In this document: in pieces, positions 9,489 to 17,507 of the stretch | Position numbering within the stretch: the first letter of the stretch is position 1 | Layout of the letters: the number at the start of each line of letters is the position of its first letter | From: Chitinivibrionales bacterium | GTDB taxonomy: Bacteria; Fibrobacterota; Chitinivibrionia; Chitinivibrionales; WJKA01 | DNA length: 46,862 nucleotides | Direction of reading: 5' to 3' | Assembly: GCA_014728215.1 (NCBI GenBank) | Contig: WJLZ01000142.1 | Location: 1 to 46,862 of the forward strand | Program-made: the position numbers and the translations under genes | The notes under the pieces: generated by a model | The model's input: the letters and a program-made list of their open reading frames with translations, nothing else | Told to the model about the DNA's origin: nothing | The model's database searches: none

Positions 9489-10001
9489 ATGATACAAAAA
9501 CTGATTCTACTGACATTTCTTTTGCATATCGGCGGATGCCTGTCGGGTTCCCGCATGGTAAGGCATTCGTATTCTGATGACATGTCTCCTTATGTATTCG
9601 ATTATCTCGGCACAAAACCAGTTGCGCTCAAGGATATCGATACATTGCTCAAGCAGCTCGGTTTTACTATCGATACTATCGATACGGTAAGGTTTATGCT
9701 AACCACCAAGCCGAAAGTCCTTGAATACGATGAGCGGGAAGAGGCCCGTTTTATTATCGAAAGTGGTATTTACAGTACAGAAATCCCGCAGGATAAAGGA
9801 GTCCTTACCTTTACAGTTTCGCATTCTGAGGTCGACTCGGCGATGGTAAAAGTTGAAATGACAAGCCGGATCAGGCCCGAAAAAGCCGATTCAGCAACAG
9901 CCAATATTCTTCCAAAATCCCATCCATTCCCCGCAAAAATTGCCCGTATTCTTCGGCGAACCGGAAGATTTGAACCCCGGGAGCGGCTGATCGCACCGTG
10001 A
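9489..10001 (+). CDS. Small lipoprotein of unknown function
   Basis: The 170-residue product begins with a lipoprotein signal (hydrophobic core LILLTFLL, lipobox ending IGGC, with Cys17 as the acylation site). The rest is a soluble alpha/beta domain rich in Asp/Thr without a family I recognise. It lies 115 bases after the FapA gene on the same strand and could be a third member of that unit. It converges on the next gene with a gap of only 16 bases. Confidence 0.65.
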   Translation: MIQKLILLTFLLHIGGCLSGSRMVRHSYSDDMSPYVFDYLGTKPVALKDIDTLLKQLGFTIDTIDTVRFMLTTKPKVLEYDEREEARFIIESGIYSTEIPQDKGVLTFTVSHSEVDSAMVKVEMTSRIRPEKADSATANILPKSHPFPAKIARILRRTGRFEPRERLIAP

Positions 10002-10017
10002 CATGGATGCAATTATT

Positions 10018-10710
10018 TTAGTCGCGCAAATAGGCTTCGAATACAGGAGAGATCGATTCAATCCAGTTGTTGGAAATTGAAAATTGGCCGATCTGGGCGA
10101 ATACATTGAGAATAAGAAGCGCATTCACGTTGGCGTCTTTTCCTTTCAATTCTCTGAAACGTTGAAAAAAGGAGCCGTTGATTTCCTGTATTGTAGCGTA
10201 CAATTTCTGAAAGTCCTCCATGTTCCAGTCGGGGGTTTTTCCGTGTTTGTTTCTGATAAGTTGACCGAACAGATAGGCCAGTGCGGCCCGGTAAATAGTC
10301 TCCCGATCATTTGCAAAGGGCAGATGAGTGACTGCCATCGGTTTCAGTTTGTTGAGTATCGGACAGCCGCTGGTCGCCATAATCAGGCCGATCAGCGGAC
10401 TGACTGCATCCTGAAGCGCACCGTAGCGATGAGTCTGGCGGTTTTCGGTGTGCACTTTGGTAAGAACATCGACATAAGAATATTCACTTTTAAACCGGAG
10501 AAGCACCGGAAGAAGGTTCCGGGCAACCGGGCAGTATTCGTGAGTTTCGGCGCTCAGTGGACAGCAGGGGCATTGATGAAATTCGAGTTTGATCCACGAG
10601 TCCTTTTCTTCTATCGGCAACGGTCCAAGGGTAAAATCGGAATCATCGAAATTCAATTCAAACTGCTCGACCCGGTTTTCGGGAAAGAAAAATTCGTACA
10701 TGATTTTCAT
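10018..10710 (-). CDS. Conserved protein with Cys motifs (DUF6901-like)
   Basis: The 230-residue protein has a recognisable conserved core: a CPCCPLSAETHEYCPVARN stretch at about residues 47-65, then ATSGCP and a run resembling HLPFANDRET. This arrangement of five Cys and one or two His looks like a metal or redox centre. I recall it from an uncharacterised bacterial family (DUF6901 or close), but no function has been described to my knowledge. There is no signal peptide, so it is probably cytoplasmic. The first ATG has AAAGGGTG just upstream. It could share a transcript with the aldo/keto reductase gene upstream (124 bases). Confidence 0.65.
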   Translation of the reverse strand: MKIMYEFFFPENRVEQFELNFDDSDFTLGPLPIEEKDSWIKLEFHQCPCCPLSAETHEYCPVARNLLPVLLRFKSEYSYVDVLTKVHTENRQTHRYGALQDAVSPLIGLIMATSGCPILNKLKPMAVTHLPFANDRETIYRAALAYLFGQLIRNKHGKTPDWNMEDFQKLYATIQEINGSFFQRFRELKGKDANVNALLILNVFAQIGQFSISNNWIESISPVFEAYLRD

Positions 10711-10834
10711 GGCACACCCTTTGGTTATGGTACACGATTGAGAGTCCTGAGTTATTATTATAGTTTAAAGGGGAGAGAAGAGCAACAGGGAGATAAGGAT
10801 TATAAAAATAGTGCACCCGGTTTATGCACCTGTT

Positions 10835-11950
10835 TTAGCCAAGATCGGTATGGGCCGCTTTGAGATTCCTGATTATCTCGATATTCTGCGGGCAATTCTT
10901 TTCGCATGCGCCGCATTCAATGCAAGAGTCGGCTTTTTTTCGCTTGTCATTCTCCTTTACGCCGATTTCCCGATAGAGCATCGTTGCCCGATCCCAGTAA
11001 CCGTAGAGCCGTCCGAGATTATACCATTCGAAAATGCGGCTGATTGCTACGTTGTTCGGGCAAGGCTCGCAGTAGCCGCAGCCGGTGCAGTAGAGCTTCT
11101 CCAGCTCCTTGATACGCAGGGCTGTGTCGTCGATGAGTCGTTTCTGTTCTTCGGTAAGCGGGGGAGTATCCGATGCGACCGAAATGTTTTCTTCAACATG
11201 ACTCATGGTACTCATTCCCGAAAGGGCAACCGAAACATTGGGATTGGCAAGAACATGCCGGAGCGCCAGTTCCGGCACTTTCCGGAGATGAGGAATATTT
11301 TCTTCGAGTATCGATGAGGTCGCGCCAAGCCGCCCCCCGGCAACAGGACCCATCACGACAATACCGATACCCTTTTCCGCAGCATAGGCAATGCCCTCTT
11401 CAAGCCCGCGGTTCAGGAGGTTGTATTGAAGGGTGATTACTTCCGGGTATCCCGTGTCGACCAGTTTCACGAGCGCTTCGGTGGAATCGTGAAAGGAAGT
11501 ACAGATATGCCTGATCAATCCCTGATCACGGGCTTTTTGCATCCATGCACTCAATCGCGGAGCCACATTTTCTTCATAATGGCGCCAGTTGATACCATGA
11601 TGACTATAGATATCGATACAATCGATATTAAGTCGATAAAGACTGTCTTCAAGGTTTTTCCACCATTCCTTTTCATCCGGACCATAGTAATGATTCTTTG
11701 TAGAAACAATTATTCTATCCCGCCACCCCCTGAGCGCTTCACCAATAGCCCGCTGGCTGTCGCGGTTACAGTAGCCTACTGCTGTGTCGATATAATTAAC
11801 CCCGGCTTCAAAAGCTCGATGGATCATGGGAACAGCCCGTTCACGGTCAACACACGCATCGATGCCTTCACCGGTCATGGGAAGGCGCATGGCGCCGAAT
11901 CCTAACTGGGATGCCATCAGGCCGGTTGTGCCGAGTTTTCGGTAAATCAT
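10835..11950 (-). CDS. Aldo/keto reductase with C-terminal two-cluster ferredoxin domain
   Basis: Residues 1-~270 form an aldo/keto reductase barrel with the complete tetrad: Asp55 and Tyr60 (DTAVGY), Lys85 (STKNH) and His118 (DIYSHH). The C-terminal ~100 residues carry two [4Fe-4S] motifs, CTGCGYCEPCPNN and CIECGACEKNCPQ. This is the common predicted ferredoxin-type AKR of anaerobes; it likely reduces an aldehyde or ketone using NAD(P)H with electron exchange through the clusters, but the substrate is unknown. The ATG at 11950 (preceded by GAGGAA) is preferred over the TTG one codon before it. It is probably monocistronic or paired with the Cys-motif gene downstream. Confidence 0.9.
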   Translation of the reverse strand: MIYRKLGTTGLMASQLGFGAMRLPMTGEGIDACVDRERAVPMIHRAFEAGVNYIDTAVGYCNRDSQRAIGEALRGWRDRIIVSTKNHYYGPDEKEWWKNLEDSLYRLNIDCIDIYSHHGINWRHYEENVAPRLSAWMQKARDQGLIRHICTSFHDSTEALVKLVDTGYPEVITLQYNLLNRGLEEGIAYAAEKGIGIVVMGPVAGGRLGATSSILEENIPHLRKVPELALRHVLANPNVSVALSGMSTMSHVEENISVASDTPPLTEEQKRLIDDTALRIKELEKLYCTGCGYCEPCPNNVAISRIFEWYNLGRLYGYWDRATMLYREIGVKENDKRKKADSCIECGACEKNCPQNIEIIRNLKAAHTDLG

Positions 11951-12175
11951 CAACGGTAATTCCTCTCAACCAGATATATAATTTGTCAGATTACCAGTCA
12001 ACAGGAAAATATATAATGATAGAGCCGGCAGTTTCATATCGGGGAACAGAGCAGGGGTACCGGTAAACGGAAAATTCTGGAAATCTATTTTATTGTAGCA
12101 TCCATGAGGTAAATATTTTATATTGTGACGTTTCTCTTTTTGGAAAAACAAATGTTGATTTATTGAGGAGCTATT

Positions 12176-12262
12176 GTGGATAAATGCGCGAAATATGCTT
12201 TCCTGAATATTATTTCCGATTTTGACGGTGCACTCACTAATGTTCTATCCGAGGTGAAGTAG
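12176..12262 (+). CDS. Possible 28-codon leader peptide upstream of the lipase-like gene
   Basis: A GTG at 12176 follows a good ribosome site (TTGAGGAG at 12163-12170) and opens a 28-residue frame (begins VDKCAKYAFL) that ends at TAG 12260-12262, about 110 bases before the hydrolase start. It may be a translated leader or the remains of a different N-terminus; it is not in the hydrolase frame. Confidence 0.25.
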   Translation: MDKCAKYAFLNIISDFDGALTNVLSEVK

Positions 12263-12372
12263 GTATTTCCGTAAAAGAGGTAAAAAAACGGGTATTCATT
12301 CCTGCTATTGCTGTCCTGCTGATAGCTGTGGCAACGATCAGGGCCGGTGATATGCAACGGAAGGAGCGGAGT

Positions 12373-13284
12373 ATGGATGTTTCATCGGTAAAAAAGCAGA
12401 TGAAACCTCTGAGGATGGATTCTACAATCCCTTATCCGGACCAGATAGTTTCCTATTTTTCCTTTTATTTTCTGGACATTCCGTGCGAACACCATTTTGG
12501 TATTTTCGAATCGCAGGGGTATTCTCTGGCCGCCCATGTATATAAGCCAAAGAATCCCAAAGGAACAGTTTTTTTCCTTCACGGCTACTACGATCACACG
12601 GGTACGGCCCATTATTTATTTCGGTTTTTAATCGAATCGGGGTACTGTGTGGCTGCCTATGATATGCCCGGTCATGGTCTTTCCTCTGGAAAACGCGCCT
12701 CGATCCCATCATTTGAGCTTTATGCGGCGGTGCTCAATGATTTCATCTCCTCTTGTGCACCTCATTTGCCGGAACCCTGTATTCTGATGGGCCACAGCAC
12801 GGGATGTGCGGCATCTTACGAGTATCTGATGAACTATACCCAAAATGTTTTCCGACGGGCAATTTTTCTTGCACCGCTGGTTCGAAGCAGGTATTATCAT
12901 CTCTCCAAAATCGGCTATTTCCTCATGTCCCCTTTTACCGAAAGGATGCCGCGGTGGTTCAGGCACTCATCCCATGATAAAAAATTTATCGAATTCCATC
13001 GCAAGGACCCCCTCGGGTGCCGTCATTTCCCCATGGAATGGGCAAAGGCATTTTATGCCTGGACAGATAAAATCAGCGGGTATGGTATGCTTTCTACGCC
13101 TCTTACGGTAATACAGGGGTCAAAGGATGATGTTGTGGAATGGCGGTATAATAAGAAATATTTTGAAAAAAAGGCGGCTCATTTGGAATATCACACAATA
13201 AAAAATGCCCACCATCAGCTCATGAATGAAAACGCGCCCTACAGAGACCGATTTTTTGACGTTTTAAAAGACAGTTTCCGATGA
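12373..13284 (+). CDS. Alpha/beta hydrolase, monoacylglycerol lipase / lysophospholipase type
   Basis: The 303-residue enzyme has the oxyanion-hole motif FFLHGYYDHTG (~68-78), the nucleophile elbow MGHSTG with Ser142, the acid in GSKDDVV (Asp253) and the base in NAHHQL (His281). This is the Serine aminopeptidase S33 / monoacylglycerol lipase pattern, so it probably cleaves mono- or lyso-acyl esters. ATG 12373 is chosen because AAGGAG lies 6 bases upstream. The same frame stays open back to 12241 and encodes a signal-peptide-like run (KKRVFIPAIAVLLIAVATIR) that has only a GTG (12328) and an ATG (12352) inside or after it and none before it, so an exported version would need an unusual start or a lost one. 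Confidence 0.85.
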   Translation: MDVSSVKKQMKPLRMDSTIPYPDQIVSYFSFYFLDIPCEHHFGIFESQGYSLAAHVYKPKNPKGTVFFLHGYYDHTGTAHYLFRFLIESGYCVAAYDMPGHGLSSGKRASIPSFELYAAVLNDFISSCAPHLPEPCILMGHSTGCAASYEYLMNYTQNVFRRAIFLAPLVRSRYYHLSKIGYFLMSPFTERMPRWFRHSSHDKKFIEFHRKDPLGCRHFPMEWAKAFYAWTDKISGYGMLSTPLTVIQGSKDDVVEWRYNKKYFEKKAAHLEYHTIKNAHHQLMNENAPYRDRFFDVLKDSFR

Positions 13285-13292
13285 CCGGACAG

Positions 13293-13505
13293 TCAGCGGT
13301 ATTTAGCTTTCTCTAATGTTTTTACAAACTCCTTGGAAAATTTATGTTTTCTCACTGATTTTCTATCGGACTGAAAGATTTCAAAGGACACGATCTCTTT
13401 TTCAGCACTCAGCCAGTCATCCATATCGTTGCCATGATTGCAGTCTCGCTGCTGAAAAAGCTGATATGCACGTTTTTCGATTCGCTTTTTAATAGTAACA
13501 ACCAT
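13293..13505 (-). CDS. DUF2934 family small protein
   Basis: The 70-residue protein contains the DUF2934 pattern: RIEKRAYQLFQQRDCNHGND followed by DDWLSAEKEI. In other members this reads like R-A-Y-x-L-[WF]-x-x-R-G-x-x-x-G-x-x-x-x-D-W-L-x-A-E. The function is unknown; the Lys-rich C-terminus could bind nucleic acid. A GGAG site lies ahead of the ATG. It converges with the hydrolase gene with only 8 bases between stops. Confidence 0.82.
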   Translation of the reverse strand: MVVTIKKRIEKRAYQLFQQRDCNHGNDMDDWLSAEKEIVSFEIFQSDRKSVRKHKFSKEFVKTLEKAKYR

Positions 13506-13607
13506 GAAAGCTCCTTCAATTAATACTTGTAGAAATATATATTTTCAGGAAAAGGATAAGAAAAGAAAAAATTGAAAAATCTTATCTATTCAAACAAGGA
13601 TCGGAAT

Positions 13608-14141
13608 ATGGAAGTAACATGCTTTAAGAAATCGGAATTAACGATAGAGCAGAGTGATGCAATTGCCGAGCTGCAACATCTCTGCTTTCACTCAAAACCG
13701 GAACCACCGAATCCCAGAAAGCAGGATTTTGAATTTACCGATGAGCCGGTGCACTTTACTATTTGGAATGGTTCGCATCTTCTGGCCCATGCCATGACAT
13801 TTTTGCGGATTTATAATACCGTTGGTGGCCCCCTCAGAATTATGGCTCTTCGAGGGGTATGTGTCCTACCCGAAAAGAGAGGGAGTGGACTGGGAGCGGA
13901 GGTTGTCAAAAGCGCCTTTGCGCGTATCGATGGGACGCTGTTTTGTGGATCCATTTTTCAAACCAGGGCCCCTGATTTTTATCAAAAACTGGGTGCCCGC
14001 CTTCTTACCAACAGATTTGTTAATTCCAGATGGAATGGGCACACCGAAGAAAATCCCTGGTGGAATCCATATATCATGGCATGGCCTGCGACAATGCAGG
14101 TTCCTGACGGAACCATCGATCTGAATGGTCCGGGATACTGA
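13608..14141 (+). CDS. GNAT-family N-acetyltransferase
   Basis: The 177-residue protein has the GNAT core: motif A VCVLPEKRGSGLGAEVVKSA (acetyl-CoA pyrophosphate loop R-G-S-G-L-G) and the motif B region DFYQKLGARLL. The substrate is not identifiable. I prefer ATG 13608, preceded by AAGGA at 13596-13600, over the TTG 12 codons upstream. The gene stands alone; two tandem hairpins follow it. Confidence 0.85.
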   Translation: MEVTCFKKSELTIEQSDAIAELQHLCFHSKPEPPNPRKQDFEFTDEPVHFTIWNGSHLLAHAMTFLRIYNTVGGPLRIMALRGVCVLPEKRGSGLGAEVVKSAFARIDGTLFCGSIFQTRAPDFYQKLGARLLTNRFVNSRWNGHTEENPWWNPYIMAWPATMQVPDGTIDLNGPGY

Positions 14142-14161
14142 TGGATTTTTGCTTAAAAACT

Positions 14162-14195
14162 GCGGGGGAATGGTCCCCGCTGAAACAATGTTTCA
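14162..14195 (+). terminator. Two tandem hairpins after the GNAT gene
   Basis: GCGGGG ... CCCCGC (14162-14180) is immediately followed by TGAAAC AAT GTTTCA (14181-14195). There is no long T run, so this is a hairpin pair that may terminate or protect the transcript rather than a classical terminator. Confidence 0.4.
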
Positions 14196-14316
14196 TTTGG
14201 GAAATCAATTTTTGGCAAAAACAGTCCTTTTCTTTGTATATTATAAAGAAGAAGTAATAAGGTAAAAAGATACAGTTTGGAATCCACTCATTTACAATCT
14301 TTTCCTGCTAAACAAA

Positions 14317-14724
14317 ATGCGACAGTACATACGGCATCCATCCGACATCCCTATCGAATATTCGGTACCAAACAGCACTGCTCAGAACAAAAAGCCTCTG
14401 AAAAATATTAGTAAGGGTGGAATCTGTTTTATTGCTGATGATTCCATGACACCGGGATCTCCGATAAAAATCAGATTTCCTCACATTGGAAACCGGTATG
14501 AAGCCGATGGTAAAGTTGTATGGTGTCGGGAGTGCAATGACAATTGTGAGGTAGGGGTGGCATTCTCGGATGAATCTACGAATTTCTGTGTCCGGATGGT
14601 TGAGCAGATTTGTCATATCGAGCATTATCGAAAAGAGGTTTTGCAGAAAAATGGACGGAGGCTTTCCGGTGAACAGGCTGCTGCCGAATGGATTGAAAAG
14701 CATGCTGAGAGTTTTCCTCAGTAA
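14317..14724 (+). CDS. PilZ domain protein (c-di-GMP receptor)
   Basis: The 135-residue protein starts with RQYIRHP, the RxxxR arm that clamps cyclic-di-GMP, and has NISKGGI, a form of the (D/N)xSxxG motif, at about residue 28. Strands KIRFPH and GKVVWCRE complete the barrel, and the C-terminal helix ends the protein. Both c-di-GMP contact motifs are present, so binding is likely. No ribosome site is seen before the ATG. It sits 15 bases before a secreted protein gene, so coupling is likely; the process controlled is unknown. Confidence 0.88.
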   Translation: MRQYIRHPSDIPIEYSVPNSTAQNKKPLKNISKGGICFIADDSMTPGSPIKIRFPHIGNRYEADGKVVWCRECNDNCEVGVAFSDESTNFCVRMVEQICHIEHYRKEVLQKNGRRLSGEQAAAEWIEKHAESFPQ

Positions 14725-14739
14725 TCAATTATATTCAAT

Positions 14740-15270
14740 ATGAATGATTATTTATTTATTAGACTAAAGTGTACTATTGTGGGTTGTTTGATTTTCTTTT
14801 TGGTTGTAACGATATTCTCTTTTGATATCGTATATGCTCAGAATGAAACTACTGATACAGCGATTACTGGCAAAGCGAGCGACGATTCAGTAATTGCTGA
14901 TTCGGCGGTCTTTGATACTTCGGCCGGAGATTCGGTCGAGGAAGTCGAGGAGTTTTGTGTATTCTGGTATGAAGATTCTGCCTTTGGGGAATTCATTGAG
15001 CCCGAAGATGACTCTCTGATTCTGGGGTGTCCGGATTACCGTTGCACAGGATTTCCCCACGAGTTGTGGGGAGTGGTAAAACACAGCTCTATGGCCCCGG
15101 AAACACTTCACTGCCTCGATACAATTTGTACAATCAGAGGTGAGGATGGTGTTCATAACATTTCGTGGTATTTCTTGCATTTAATAAAAGAATGTAAAGA
15201 AAAAAAACTTCGACGGCACCAGGCTGAACTTGATAAATTAAGGAAAATGATGGAACGCAAAGAACCTTGA
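14740..15270 (+). CDS. Secreted protein of unknown function with Cys pairs
   Basis: A clear signal peptide (hydrophobic core CTIVGCLIFFLVVTIFSF, cleavage expected after VYA) is followed by a Thr/Asp/Ser/Ala-rich linker, then a domain with CPDYRC, HCLDTIC and a conserved-looking Trp region (HELWGVVKH), and a Lys/Arg/Glu-rich C-terminal helix. The paired Cys suggest disulfides. I do not recognise a family. It begins 15 bases after the PilZ gene and ends 28 bases before the OsmC gene, which points to a three-gene unit. Confidence 0.65.
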   Translation: MNDYLFIRLKCTIVGCLIFFLVVTIFSFDIVYAQNETTDTAITGKASDDSVIADSAVFDTSAGDSVEEVEEFCVFWYEDSAFGEFIEPEDDSLILGCPDYRCTGFPHELWGVVKHSSMAPETLHCLDTICTIRGEDGVHNISWYFLHLIKECKEKKLRRHQAELDKLRKMMERKEP

Positions 15271-15298
15271 TTTGCTGCACGGAAGGGATGGTATTGAT

Positions 15299-15766
15299 AT
15301 GTCGAAATATCAGATAGCACTTGAATGGAAAAGAGATTCCGAAACTTTCGATTATAAAGCATATACCAGGGATCATACGATCAGGTACGGTGAAGAGGGG
15401 AGTCTCTGTGCATCAGCAGCCCCTGAGTATCATGGAAATAAAAATTGTCTCAATCCCGAGCAGGCCTTTGTGATATCAATGGCGAGCTGTCATATGCTGA
15501 CCTTTTTAGCCCTGGCAGCAAAAAAACGTTTTACTATCGATGATTACAGCGATACTGCAATTGCAGTGTTGGGAAAAAATCCGGAAAAAAAACCGGCAAT
15601 CACCAGAATTGAGCTGAGCCCGCGTGTCTCTTTCAGCGGCGATAGGACGCCCTCGGAACAGGACTTTCAGAACCTTCATGATCAAGCCCATGATCTCTGT
15701 TTTATCGCTAATTCGGTTGCGAGTTGTGTTGAAGTTGTCATTCATCCCGAAATAGTCAGTCAATAA
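15299..15766 (+). CDS. OsmC/Ohr family peroxidase-like protein
   Basis: The 155-residue protein shows the OsmC fold pattern with both reactive cysteines: the first in SMASCHMLTFL (about residue 64) and the second in AHDLCFIANS (about residue 138). Family members reduce organic hydroperoxides with thiols. ATG 15299 is preferred; GGAAGG and GGGATGG lie upstream. A TTG nine codons earlier is in frame but less likely. A hairpin with T run follows. Confidence 0.85.
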   Translation: MSKYQIALEWKRDSETFDYKAYTRDHTIRYGEEGSLCASAAPEYHGNKNCLNPEQAFVISMASCHMLTFLALAAKKRFTIDDYSDTAIAVLGKNPEKKPAITRIELSPRVSFSGDRTPSEQDFQNLHDQAHDLCFIANSVASCVEVVIHPEIVSQ

Positions 15767-15769
15767 TAT

Positions 15770-15800
15770 AAGCCCCGCACAATACTCTACAGGGCTTTTA
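15770..15800 (+). terminator. Likely terminator after the OsmC gene
   Basis: AAGCCC (15770-15775) and GGGCTT (15792-15797) form a 6-bp stem with a 16-base loop, followed by a short T run. It separates the OsmC gene from a converging gene. Confidence 0.5.
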
Positions 15801-15820
15801 CAAATTGGCAAAAATCGGGA

Positions 15821-16405
15821 TTAGTAGTGAATTGTTCGTTTCTTTTTATTTTTAATGGCATACCCGAATACAAAGGATATCCGCTGTCCTTCATCATTGG
15901 TAAGCAATCCCAGATTAAGCGGAATGTTTACCCCGCGGAAATTCAGGCTTTGACCGACCGCAATAAGTAACGATGTGCCCACCGGGTTGTTCCTTTCTCC
16001 GGTGTAGTATATCTGGGGACCCATCCCGAATTCCAGGCCCATGGGCATTCGTATCCCCATAGCCAATGAGGTACTCGGGATAACCGTTCCGTATTCAACG
16101 CCGCCGAGAAAGGGGATCGCCTGAATTACAAAGCCCGGACCACCGCTTCGGGGAGCAACGACCCATTCAAAATGCCAGCCAAATTGACTGATTACAGGAT
16201 CAATTCCCTTATCCGTTAATCTGTCCTGCATAGTTCCCGGAAGAACATAGGTTATTCCCATACGGGGACCCGATAACCGGTTCGATTCCATTTCTTCACC
16301 GGTATACTCATCATACGCTTCTTCCGTCTGACCCGAAACCGGGATCTGCCATAGCGAAGTGATCATTAATGCAATCAATAGTGAGTGTATGGTAAACTTA
16401 CGCAT
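15821..16405 (-). CDS. Exported, probably outer-membrane beta-strand protein
   Basis: The 194-residue product has a signal peptide (core LLIALMITSLW, cleavage after VSG) and then alternating hydrophobic strands with Gly and aromatic residues, such as GITYVLPG, GWHFEWVVA, GLEFGMGPQIYYTG and ISFVFGYAIK. This pattern suggests a small outer-membrane barrel or lipocalin-like envelope protein. I recognise no family. ATG 16405 follows GGAGG. It is 22 bases after the CsgG-like gene and almost surely co-transcribed with it. Confidence 0.65.
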   Translation of the reverse strand: MRKFTIHSLLIALMITSLWQIPVSGQTEEAYDEYTGEEMESNRLSGPRMGITYVLPGTMQDRLTDKGIDPVISQFGWHFEWVVAPRSGGPGFVIQAIPFLGGVEYGTVIPSTSLAMGIRMPMGLEFGMGPQIYYTGERNNPVGTSLLIAVGQSLNFRGVNIPLNLGLLTNDEGQRISFVFGYAIKNKKKRTIHY

Positions 16406-16427
16406 TGTTTCCTCCAATAAGTGGTTT

Positions 16428-17168
16428 TTACAGTATGGAATTTATTGCAACAACAAGTGCAATACCCGAAATTATGGATAATGCACCAAGACCTAATTTC
16501 TTTGAATCGATACTTTTATACTGCTGCTTCTTTGAGAGCTGTACAGCACTGGAATGTTCTGTATTCGATTTCATCTCCTTTCCTCTATAAGGTTCAATTT
16601 CAACGGTGTTAAAGACTGTATCCGTTATCGTGGTGATAAGTGTATCGGTAATCGTTACAATCGAATCTTTGACTATGATTTCGGGCTTGATTGACGTTAC
16701 CAGAAGCATTTCAAGGGCCCGGTCGGTAAGGGGGAGAAGTGAATCGATTTCACCCCGGCATCGTCGGTTAACCGATGACTCTATGGCGCCGCTTGATATA
16801 TCAATAAGCTTCAGGACAATATTATAGGTTGTTCCGATTTTACCGACAGTACCGGTGACAAGTTTTGAAACGCCCAGAATGGCGCCGGCTTTGACAAGAC
16901 AGGCACTGTCCGAACAGACACCCTGTTGCTGAAGTCGTGTTTCGGCAAGAATTTTATCCATATCGGTCCTTGATACAACTTCAAAATTGCCATAATGAAT
17001 AAGATTCGATTCAATTTGTTCCTGAAGAGAAAGTGCCAGCGACTGGGAAATATCGATTGATCTGAAACCATACACCGATATTGTGGTTTGAGTGGATTTC
17101 TCTGCAGAAACCACAACGACTGCCCAGATGCATATGAATATCGATTTTCGCATAGTAAGTGATTTCAT
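16428..17168 (-). CDS. CsgG-like envelope protein with C-terminal membrane helix
   Basis: After an N-terminal signal/anchor (IFICIWAVVVVS), residues ~30-150 show the CsgG/LpoB-type nucleotide-binding-like fold: VVSRTDMDKILAE, then GAILGVSKLVTGTVGKIG, and a strand YNIVLKLIDISSG. A linker follows with a repeated ITDTLITTITDTV pattern, and the protein ends in a hydrophobic helix (LGALSIISGIALVVAI). Relatives form secretion pores or sense envelope state. CGS Cys residues at about 84-89 (VCSDSACL) are a common feature of this group. Co-transcription with the barrel-like gene supports an envelope role. Confidence 0.75.
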   Translation of the reverse strand: MKSLTMRKSIFICIWAVVVVSAEKSTQTTISVYGFRSIDISQSLALSLQEQIESNLIHYGNFEVVSRTDMDKILAETRLQQQGVCSDSACLVKAGAILGVSKLVTGTVGKIGTTYNIVLKLIDISSGAIESSVNRRCRGEIDSLLPLTDRALEMLLVTSIKPEIIVKDSIVTITDTLITTITDTVFNTVEIEPYRGKEMKSNTEHSSAVQLSKKQQYKSIDSKKLGLGALSIISGIALVVAINSIL

Positions 17169-17325
17169 TGTATATTCCTTTTGTGCATCATCCTGAGATA
17201 TTTATTCGTGCCTAATTTCATTCCGAATGGAAACTCAAATTATATGCCAATTCTGAAACATTTCTATAAAAGGTTGATTTAACGAAAGATATAAGAAGGA
17301 TAGCGATATTCAATCGCGAAATGAA

Positions 17326-17374
17326 AGTCGCAAAAATGCGACTACTTGGGGCTGGTAGTGATCGATATGCGACT
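17326..17374. promoter_or_regulatory. TGCGACT inverted and direct repeat in a divergent intergenic region
   Basis: AGTCGCA (17326-17332) and TGCGACT (17337-17343) are a perfect 7-bp inverted repeat with a 4-A spacer, and a further TGCGACT stands at 17368-17374. The region lies between the divergent CsgG-like gene and the small membrane protein gene at 17508. This looks like a regulator-binding site or an RNA hairpin. The rest of this 339-base gap is AT-rich without a clear gene. Confidence 0.4.
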
Positions 17375-17507
17375 ATCGCCGGCTTTTTTTCTTATTTCCG
17401 CCCTTTTTTTGCTTGAAAATGTGCATTTGGGGCTTAATAATAAATTAGTGAGATCAGATGTGATTTAACGAGACAGGATTGCACGATATACTGAGAGAAG
17501 ATTAATA

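Noticed and set aside
10084-10863. Plus-strand frame of 259 codons opposite the Cys-motif gene
   Set aside because: Overlaps a conserved minus-strand gene almost completely; no recognisable protein features.
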